NCBI GenBank assembly: GCA_948567375.1
Contig: OX419755.1
Span: 55,495,001 to 55,559,000 of the forward strand
Direction: 5' to 3'
Origin: Lunularia cruciata
Taxonomy: Eukaryota > Streptophyta > Marchantiopsida > Lunulariales > Lunulariaceae
DNA: 64,000 nt
This document shows positions 55,714-64,000 of this stretch, in pieces. Position numbers and translations under genes: made by a program. Position 1 is the stretch's first letter; each line of letters starts with the position of its first letter. The notes beneath the pieces are model-generated. The model did no database searches, was not told the origin of the DNA, and saw only the letters and a program-made list of their open reading frames with translations.

Positions 55714-58700
55714 TCAGCGCTCTGAGAGAACCTTTTCACTCCATGAAAGCACCAGATCTCGAGCTACATTCGGTATTCCTGTCAAAGCCAAAACGAGAAC
55801 AACTTGATACAATTCACTTCGATGACCACACAAAAGTATTCAGTGTGCTGTATTCACACATTTAGACATACAAAGGAGTCTTGAGGAACAAGAGATGGAA
55901 AGGATGGCACTCTTACCTCGTATGATATCTCCTGCAACAGTGGCGGGATCAAATTCACCCTCCACAAGTCTATATATGTCCACAACCTGGAATAAACGCG
56001 GTTGATCAAAGATTAAACTCTCGACCAATTCAGATATATTTTTCTACCACGAAAGTCAAGTATACAAGGAAAGCACGCCTCGAGTAGCGGCCATTGCACA
56101 ATAGATAAAAGCGAATATAGCTCAAACCTACCTCTTGTATGTGCAGTCTGGAGTCCTCAGTGAAAGCCAAGAGAAGCTGTCGGCGTAGAGCTGCATCGGT
56201 CACCACAACACGAGCACCATCCTTAATTGTGTCTGTCAAATCCAACTTCCCGCCCACAACCGTTTTCCTCCTCTCGCTGTTGCTTCTTAACCTTGCGAAT
56301 GAACGATGGGACGAATGATGAGAAAGCAACAAACAAATGGAAGAGATACACTTATCCTTGGCAATTCTACACCAAGTTAGATGGTAAAAAGCAGTCCACT
56401 TGAATCGAGGCAAGTGAACAAACTCGAAGCGTCAAAAAGCAGGAAGACTCGACAGACGGCGTGTACACATCCTTCACCTACTCCACGGAACTTGCATCGA
56501 AACGAGAGAACAGGGTTTGCGCTAAGTACTACACTTAGAGCTCGACAAAATCGTAACACCTTAAAGGGACCTTAAGATGACACAAGGAGACATCAAGTAT
56601 AAGAAGGTATTACGAGCAAAATAATACTTTGAATCGGCAGCAAGAGTTCTTTGTAGAGGCTGGTTGCGGTTCATCATTGTCACTTGCTCTCTGGCGAGCT
56701 GGATCAAATTCTCTAGTCTTTTCCATTGAAACTGGCCGTCCTTGAAGAGAACCTTCGCAAACCAAAGAATGGGGTTAGATTGTCGACCAGATACAAGATA
56801 CCCAGACAAGCTTGCTTTCTAACAGACTTTTGAAACCAAGAAGGGTTTGGAAACAGGACTTTTTTGGTGTGGAAGTAAGATTACTTGGAGAAGTCGCTCC
56901 CTCAGTGCTGGATCTGGGTCTGTCAAAAGCCGCTTGGCCACATAAGGATACGCTACCTGTACAGACATCAACAGTTTTGTTAGAGCTGTTCCGATAGATG
57001 TGCAACGGATGTCCCTTTATTCTCCTTGTCAATAGAATGGTAAAGCGTTTCCAACGAACTTCTGGGTAGCAATAAGGGATTGAGAACAGGTATTTGGACC
57101 TCAAGGAACTTAAAGTCGGGAGACAATGTTAGACAAATGCCCTCCTGTGTCAGCAGAGAACGAATCACCAACGCGAACCTCTCCGGAATACGGATAGGAT
57201 ACTGATAAACCAACTGGTTGAATTTGCCTGCAAGGATGATCAGTAATATGAGTGACTGGGGAAGGTAGAAAGTATGTAGGAGATCAACAGACATTTCTGA
57301 ACATTAAGTACTATGACCAATGTTTAAGCCAGTACATTTGCATGGGCATTCGTAGGCTTGCAAAGTTGCAACTGGGTCGGAGTGGGACGAATCATACCTG
57401 TAACGGATCGGAAATTGAAATCGGCCAGTCCCTTCCCAGTGGAATTCTGCCAAATAGACTCGAGTGCTGGCACGATAGGGGCCACATCAGTACCTGGGGC
57501 CAAAAATCCAAGCCTGGTAAAGTCCCCTGCCATCTCCACGTAATCTTCGTTGACAGCGTGGACAACTGCATCTATGAGTACTTGTTTGTTCCTCTGCAAC
57601 ATCAACAACACCAGTAGATCAGCGCGTTATTGTGATAAACTCAGATCTTTATCTCACGTGAGTACATGGTAATGTTGTCTCTAGCTGTAGAGGACATTTT
57701 TACGAATTGGTACAACCTCTACCTTCCACAAATAGGTTAGTAATCTCAATATACCTGACTGAGTTCCGCCACATTTCCGAAATCAACGTAAGCGATTCTA
57801 CCATCACGCATGGCGAAAATATTCCCAGGATGTGGGTCTCCATGGAAGAGACCAAATTCCAAAAGTTGCCTCAAAGCAGCACTCACACCGACAGTGATGA
57901 AAGACTCTATATCTATCCCAGCATCCTTGATTGCCTGCAAATCAGCAATAAAAATATGATGACTACAATCATCGCGGAAAAGAATTCATCTTAGCATAAC
58001 TGGCCCCCAAGGTGTTGGAATACGTGCAGTGCGCATAGACGACCTTGATCGAAATAAACGTAGCCTCAAAAGACAGTCTACGACACTAACAAATTTTTCG
58101 ATGATGAACTTTCCTACCAATTCCCCAAACACCTGATATTGGATATATGAGAACAGAAGCCGTTCAAGGAACGGGAGATCCTGATATTGGAAGTTCACAC
58201 AGTCAAGAAGTGTAGAGTTCGTGAGAAGACTTTATCTTCGGGGTAACTCAAGCGCTCCAATAGAACTAGAGCTCTCGTATATATAGGAATACAAGAACGG
58301 AAGCCGTTCTGGGAACGAGTTATCCAGAACTCATGAAGTGCAAATGATCGATAAGCAATATGTACATGAATCACAATGCTAGAGTAAGGTTAAATCCCTA
58401 AGGTAGAATGCATCGAATGTATCCTGCAGCAAAAGCATAATTGAAACAAATTGAGAATAACCGATGGCTAACAGACTAGTAAAGAACATGAAATCGAGAG
58501 CATCTATGCAAACGATGGCAAGGAAGAGGAAACGTGATGTAAGAGCCCGCCAGTAAGCAGTTCGTGAACAGAGCTCTCGTATATAGCGTACTTCTGATTG
58601 CTTACATCAAAACTACCAGCTATAACTTCGAGTGGGTGTCTCCACATGCGTACCTACACATATCTATATTTCTACCAGATATAACTATGTTGATCTTTTG

Positions 58701-61326
58701 ATCTACGGACACTCTGAAAACGTACCCATCTGGGAATGAAACATTGAACTTACCTGTGGATCAGTGCAGCGAATTCCATCGATCCACTCCATGACGAGCA
58801 CCATGTTACCACTTAAGTTCTTATACACGCGTGGAATTTTGACAGTCGGATCGTCTTTGAAATTACTGTAGAAGTCTTCTATATTTCTAGCCTCCTGTAA
58901 TTTTGCACACGAATGAGGTTATACAGCACACCACTCTTCTCACAAACTTCCGCCCACCATAAAACAAGTCCAGCTAAGAGAGATGTCATTCACCGGTTCA
59001 GAAAACTAATGGAAATAGTAGAGAAGATTAATACCAAGGTGTAATCGAGCTCTTCAAGGAGCTTTTGTCCGAACTCATCGACAATGAGCTCTGAGTTACA
59101 CCCTAGCTTTTCCAGACTGTAGCCATTCAGAAAGGATGCAAGCAGTCGGAAAAGGAACAAGTCCCTGTAAATGATAGGTTCTATCCCTGGCCTTTGAACC
59201 TGCACAATTATATGGCACGGTCGTTATTAGCTGCAAGGCACTGATCATGCCTGCTCCAAACTGTAAGACCAGTTGCAACTAATAGGGATTGCGGCAAAAA
59301 GTCGACTCCGAATAAGACGCAGTAACGAAGTATCTCGAGGATTGGCAGGATGGAGATTAAATGAGTCTGTTCCTCGCCCCGGACAAGCGGTTAGGCACAT
59401 CGGAAAAGGAGTACCGAGTTGGAGTTTGTGATGGATTCTTTCGAGGCAAAGAAAATGATAAGTCGGACACATGAAAAGCAGCATACATAAGACACAATTT
59501 CCAACAAAAGAAACGCGATCACATGGTTACCAGGGACTGTGCAAGTAGAGACAAAAATCTTAGATCTGAATGTATGAATGATTTTTTACCGAGAAGGCAT
59601 ACCTTTATAGCGACCTCATCTCCGGTGCTGCGCAGAGTTGCCCTGTACACTTGCCCCAAACTCGCAGCGGCCACAGGATCACAAGATATCTTGCTATAAA
59701 CTTGTTCTAGTGAGCTGCCGCTTTCTTTCTCCATAATCCTAAATGCTTCCTGCAATGCCCGGCGGAATGGGGATAAGATACATACACTAATACTTATGCT
59801 TGCTAAAATACCTATCCTTGCAAGTGTACTGAATGTAGGTACATGAGCACGGGACTAATCTAGCCATATGCAATAGCCTGCACAAATGTATAATTATTTC
59901 CTGTTTCGACTGATTGTTTTCACTCGCCAATTTTCCGCTGATCTGACAAACTGACCAAACAAATAGAACTGTGACCAGCGGGCAAGGAAGTGTAGCTAAC
60001 CTCATTTGGAAATGATGGGACATCGTCTTGAAGGGTGCACAATTCGTTCATATAATCTTCTCGGACAATATCCGGCCGATTAGCCAAGACCTGTCATGAT
60101 AAAGATCATCAGTACAAACTGCTATAATATTCACCTCTCTGTCCTAAAAGATGTGTCTCTTCTTTAGTTGGAACAAAGAGGTACATGAGAGCGAAAATAG
60201 ACAGTAATTCATGTAAGAAACACGTACCTGACCAGCCTTGATGAATGAAGGGCCTAAATTTACAAGTAGCGTACGCAGTTGCTCAGCTCGCAAAGGCACC
60301 ATCTCTTCACCCCGTCCCACCAGGCAATCGTAGGACAACGAAGCCCAATAAAATCCTAAAGACCACAGAATTTCGCAACCGCGACTAAACATCTTTATAT
60401 AATCACTTGGAGTACTTAGAACCTTCCGCCGCACCTGGAGAGAAAACTTGCAGGAATCAAATTCAAACTGTAATATAAAATACACAACAGATTGACGAGC
60501 AGGATCGCCGACATGGGGTGCGGATTGTTATTTCTACATAACCAGATTCTCCTAACGAGCGTCCATATACTGAGATTGTCAATGGAACACAGGGAGACAT
60601 AACACTGGAGGCCACTGTCTTGGCCAGAAAGAAAAGGCAGAAAAAAACAAGTAACTGGAGTGACACACAACCTATACAAACCTCTTACTGAGAAGGCATA
60701 AGAATGCAAGCCTCTCTTAAATGATCATGTCACGGTTAATTAGGACTTGAAACAAGATACCCAGTTCCTACGACTCCTTTAGTACACTTAAGGTTATACC
60801 ATCTCTAATCACTAGTCAATTCACAAGTTCGACTTTCCGTAATCAATGATCTGCCCTTCAGGAGCTGATCGTCTTCGATAAATTTTTCCCTTTGAACTTA
60901 TTTGTAAGACAGACCAGCTTCCACTGCATGTGCTATCATCTCCCATCCAGCTTAGTACAATTTAGGAGTGATTGTAATTACCCCTTCGGGAGTGTACTTC
61001 TTGAACGGGATGCAAACTCCAAGCTCCAGCTCCAACTCTTCCATTGAGCCCGTGGGGGGTGCAAATGGGGCATTTCTATCGGTGACCCGACGCAGAAGAA
61101 TGTTTCCTGGGCCATTTCGAGAATTCACAACCCCACTGGCAGCAGCAGCCTTGAACGACTTGGAAGCAGCAGCTCGCACACCACGAACCACTCTCTGGGT
61201 CCTCCTCTCAGACAGGAATCCCCCACTTTTGCTCCCTCCCAACCTCTGACCGCAAACTTCGGAGCAAAGTGATCCAATTCCCCCTGAGCCAAGCCCGAGC
61301 TGCGCGTGCACTCCGACTGCGGCCAT
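55714..61326 (-). CDS. chloroplast ABC1-like (ABC1K/ADCK/UbiB family) atypical kinase, 14 exons
   Basis: Exons: 61326-60982, 60434-60228, 60090-60001, 59749-59603, 59199-59035, 58894-58754, 57934-57755, 57593-57398, 57227-57100, 56956-56885, 56752-56628, 56276-56132, 55986-55917, 55778-55714. Phases agree at every junction; total 691 residues, typical for plastid ABC1Ks. Residues 1 to about 60 (MAAVGVHAQLGLGSGG...) look like a transit peptide. Family marks: SFIKAGQ (K-x-G-Q, 178-184), Ala-rich loop AAASLGQVY (241-249), VAIK with catalytic Lys263, EELD (E313/D315), FHGDPHPGN with Asp398 and Asn403, and DFG at 416-418. These atypical kinases act in plastoglobules and thylakoids on prenyl-lipid metabolism. 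The set of conserved blocks points to the plant ABC1K1/ABC1K5-like group, but I cannot fix the orthologue. All key residues are present. Confidence 0.93.
57935..58753 (-). other. large intron 6 of the ABC1K gene with repeat-like content
   Basis: 819 bp, the longest intron of the gene. Holds two related segments, AGAAC-GAAGCCGTTC-GGAACG, at about 58152-58172 and 58294-58317; the second includes the palindrome GAACGGAAGCCGTTC. A TATA-like GTATATATAGG (58277-58287) and a TGTTGGAATACGTGC (58012) suggest a decayed LTR, but no matching end or target duplication was found. Confidence 0.4.
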
Positions 61327-62257
61327 GACAAACCAATACCTCCTCCTCTTGCTCCCTCCTACCCAGTCCTCAGTTCGTCCAAAAGCAAGAAATTCCCACG
61401 CTCATGCTAACACAGTCTCGCTTTTGGAGTGCTCAATTTCCTCATTTACACACCGATTCTGCACAATCTCAAGGAGCAAACGCATGTGCTGGTGCAACAC
61501 ACCTTACAATCGCAAGTCTTACACAAATCCCAAAGGACAATGACATCGAACAGTTTGCAGCCGAACATGATGGGAAAGCCTTCGACCCCCAAACCCCTGA
61601 GTGCGTGGAAAGCTTGAGTATCTACTAAGAGAGGAGAGGAGACGGTTGTCAGAATGTCCAATTCCTTCAAAGGAGTGATTCCGTTCAACTGACGAAACAA
61701 CTGACAGGAGGAGGTATTGGCCGGAGAAAGCAGATAAATAATCTGTGGGATGGTGGGTATGCAACACGTAGGAGAGTCAAATGAACTGTTGTTCATGAAG
61801 ATAATGATGTTGTCGTAAGTAGTGCAACGGAAGCGCATGGCCGAGGATACACGAGGCCCCACACCACCTCTTCCAACTATGCCACACTATTTCAGCAACC
61901 TGGGTTTATTACTACCAATCGCTTCACCTCGTTTCTTGACTTCACACCAACAGCTCTTTAAGCCATTGAAGTTTACTCTCCTTGCGATAAAGAGGTAACT
62001 CTCTCTTCACGTGTCGGCACTTGCTAGTGCTGTGTACTGCACTAGAGTAGTAGTATAAACAAGATTATCCCAGTACCGGTCAACGAATTACAACAGATTC
62101 CTCGCCTATCGTCGTCTCATATTTCGAGACGGTCTCCCAATAAACTGCGACGTCCGACCTTTATACGCGTCATTGAAAGCAGCTTCTCCGCAAGAGAAGA
62201 AAGTGAACTCACGAGTAAAGCCATCTTTACTTCGGTTGTTCGTTCATATCGCAACTA
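61327..62257. other. upstream region of the ABC1K gene
   Basis: Expected to hold the kinase promoter and 5' UTR. An ACGTGTC motif lies at about 62011. A 138-codon minus frame (61862-61446) overlaps plus frames and shows no domain; I do not call it a gene. TGTACTGCACTAGAGTA near 62033 recurs in changed form near 62700. Confidence 0.4.
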
Positions 62258-62454
62258 TTTGAAATTCCAAAGTGTGGCATCTTCTGTTGAGCTTCACTAA
62301 TTATTCCTTGTTTCAGTGATATGCTGATGATATTTGAAATTCCAAGTGTGACAATCTGTTGAGCTTCACTGGGTTCAGTGAAGCTCTTGAAATTCCAAAG
62401 TGTGGCATCTTCTGTTGAGCTTCACTAATTATTCCTTTGTTTCAGTGATATACC
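62258..62454. repeat. three-unit direct repeat with an internal hairpin
   Basis: TTTGAAATTCCAAAGTGTGG...TTGAGCTTCACTAATTATTCC begins at 62258 and recurs nearly unchanged at 62388; a shorter, diverged unit sits between (62332). The middle unit ends in a perfect 11-bp hairpin, GAGCTTCACTG-GGTT-CAGTGAAGCTC (62361-62386). Confidence 0.85.
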
Positions 62455-62997
62455 TCTCTTTGTGCGGTTAGCAGTTCATCTCCGTCTTATTTATGTGGGA
62501 TTATGAATTGATGTTCCACTTCCTACACCGCAAGAATTCTACCATAAATAAACCAGCAGCCATGTACAATCTTCAGGAGCGTTTGAAGCTTCTCTCACGT
62601 TTCCAAGCTCACCGCAATTGATCGAACAATTACAAGCCAGCATCTGCAAACTTTAACTAGGATACCTGCAGATATGTTTATGTATGGTTCATGCCTTGAG
62701 TACTGCAATAGAGTACCAGTTGTAAACGGCCCAGTACCAAACCCACTTTAGACCCGGGCTCCTCTGAAATTTGACGATAAACAAAGTAAAATTCTTTAGT
62801 GATGACAGTTACATAAAAAGAAACATATGGATATCAGCACACAGGATTTGTACCATGACGTCTAAGATTGATTATACAAGTGCCTTCAGTACATAGTGAC
62901 TGCGAGCAAGGGTGACTTTGAGATCCCAGTAGTTTTGGACATTATCAAGTGTTCGCGTATTGGCATAACTCTAATAAGGGAAATCAATACACTCCAT

Positions 62998-63190
62998 AGG
63001 AGCGAGTGTATGATGCTGGGATTCCCCTGCATGCGCTGTGTCAGTATGAGCCCGTCAACATTACTACACACAAACTGCATGAATCTGATAAGAAGAAAAA
63101 ACAGACGCCCCAGGAGCGAGTGTATGATGCTGGATTACCCCTGCATGCTCTATGTCAGCATGAGCCCGTCAACAGTACCGTACACAAAAA
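62998..63190 (+). repeat. 114-bp tandem duplication with protein-like frame
   Basis: AGGAGCGAGTGTATGATGCT starts units at 62998 and 63112. In the frame starting ERVYDAG the two units read VYDAGIPLHALCQYEPVN and VYDAGLPLHALCQHEPVN; 114 is a multiple of three. The frame extends upstream as HYQVFAYWHNSNKGNQYTP before a TAG replacing the CAG of the second unit. No family recognised. It might be a remnant of a repeat protein or transposon gene. Confidence 0.6.
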
Positions 63191-64000
63191 GGAATTGGCA
63201 GTCTTTCATAACAAATCTGCACGACAAAACTCCGATTTCGCCATTGCCCTCCCGGTGCCGAGATAGACGAATGCAGATGCCAGTAGCCTTCGTGCCCAAT
63301 TTCCATGCTCTGCTTATGAGTCCCAAGGCAAACCCGGGTCTTCCTAATAGTGTTGCTCATAAAATGAAACAAGAGGGGGAGGGAATCCACAGTTGGTTGC
63401 AGCCTGCCATTAACACCTCGAAACTACAATCATAAAAATCCTCGAAATCACACATCCAAACAGGTATGGATTACACCGGAATGGCAGCAAAAGAACCCAG
63501 CAATCGGCAACAACAGTGTGAGTTGAGGGTGAGTAACTGACCTGAATATCACCTGTACGTTGAGAATGTGAAAACATACCTGTTAAACATCTGTAAGGTG
63601 AGGATATAATTGAAAAGCGAACGTCAAACACAGGGACAAGGTGTTCTTTTGCAATTGAAAAAGTTGTGAGTAAATTTAGCAGGAAGAATGTGCAGGTAAG
63701 TACAAGTCTTCACACAATGTACAGAGCAGAGGTCCCAATTCAGCATCACGATTGAGGGAAAGGAGACAATGAATGTTAGTGAGAACGATAGAAGTCCTGA
63801 AGTCCTTAGTAAGGACTTAAGGACTGCACCTGGACGAGTGGAGAGTGTGCCATCAATACACATTCCGTACATGGTAAAGATTACGTGAGTAACCAGTATG
63901 TATGCAATGTGATTATTTAGTCTAGTGCTGAGCAAACGTTTAAATACTGTGTATGGTCCATGTATGCACAAAGCGCGGAATAAACACATCGCAGTAAATA
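63191..64000. other. region without a recognised gene
   Basis: The ERVYDAG frame ends at 63266. No RNA gene, repeat or known protein seen further on. Short frames on both strands show no motif. Confidence 0.4.

Noticed and set aside
58012-58520. Solo copia LTR in ABC1K intron 6
   Set aside because: A TGTTGG start and CAAGG on both sides can be found, but no CA end precedes the second CAAGG.
61446-61862. 138-codon minus-strand frame upstream of the kinase gene
   Set aside because: No domain, odd composition, overlaps several other frames; possible 5' UTR.

Overview
The window is nuclear DNA of a land plant. Two chloroplast-type genes with short GT-AG introns (a CBS-domain protein and an ABC1-like kinase) sit in two small gene islands, and everything else is mostly decayed, nested plant LTR retrotransposons. 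Short introns (about 85-820 bp), a pogo-like DNA transposon and fragments of a LINE with a zinc-binding tail would fit a non-seed plant such as a bryophyte, but this is an inference and no species is claimed.

Layout. 1-6700: decayed plus-strand Ty3/gypsy element (family A) whose 3' LTR is split by about 800 bp of foreign DNA. 6704-22757: minus-strand gypsy family D, one long copy (D1) plus a fragment (D3); D1 carries a Ty1/copia element (14119-19430) and a small insert holding a tRNA-Arg-like sequence. 23896-25919: pogo/Tigger-like DNA transposon with a dead transposase. 26-31 kb: gene island with the CBS gene on the minus strand (27338-29043). 31085-32012: LINE fragment. 32567-47600: a second family D copy (D2), split by a chromodomain gypsy element (E, 33986-39609) with a clean 5-bp target duplication. 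47975-48730: degenerate array of about 200-240-bp repeats, entered by a young, internally deleted family A copy (B, 48731-52881). 53165-53569: another LINE piece. 53.6-64 kb: second gene island with a 14-exon ABC1-like kinase gene on the minus strand (55714-61326).

Most interesting points. (1) Family D encodes, after its integrase, a C4HC3 PHD zinc finger. D1 and D2 have each lost different ligands, mostly by Cys-to-Tyr change, but together they show all eight in regular PHD spacing, so the ancestor probably carried a histone-reader-like finger where chromoviruses carry a chromodomain. (2) The LTRs of chromovirus E contain perfect multi-unit heat-shock elements upstream of a TATA box, suggesting a stress-driven promoter; the promoter-side 5' LTR has lost the TATA while the 3' copy keeps it. 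(3) The nesting gives a relative history: family D is old, copia and E inserted into it, and E and B are young (LTR pairs about 97-98% identical by eye).

The two host genes are unrelated in sequence but both proteins probably act in the plastid: the CBS protein as an adenylate-sensing regulator and the ABC1K protein as an atypical kinase of plastoglobules or thylakoids. I joined their exons by hand; splice phases are consistent throughout. LTR identities and boundaries were read by eye and are approximate.
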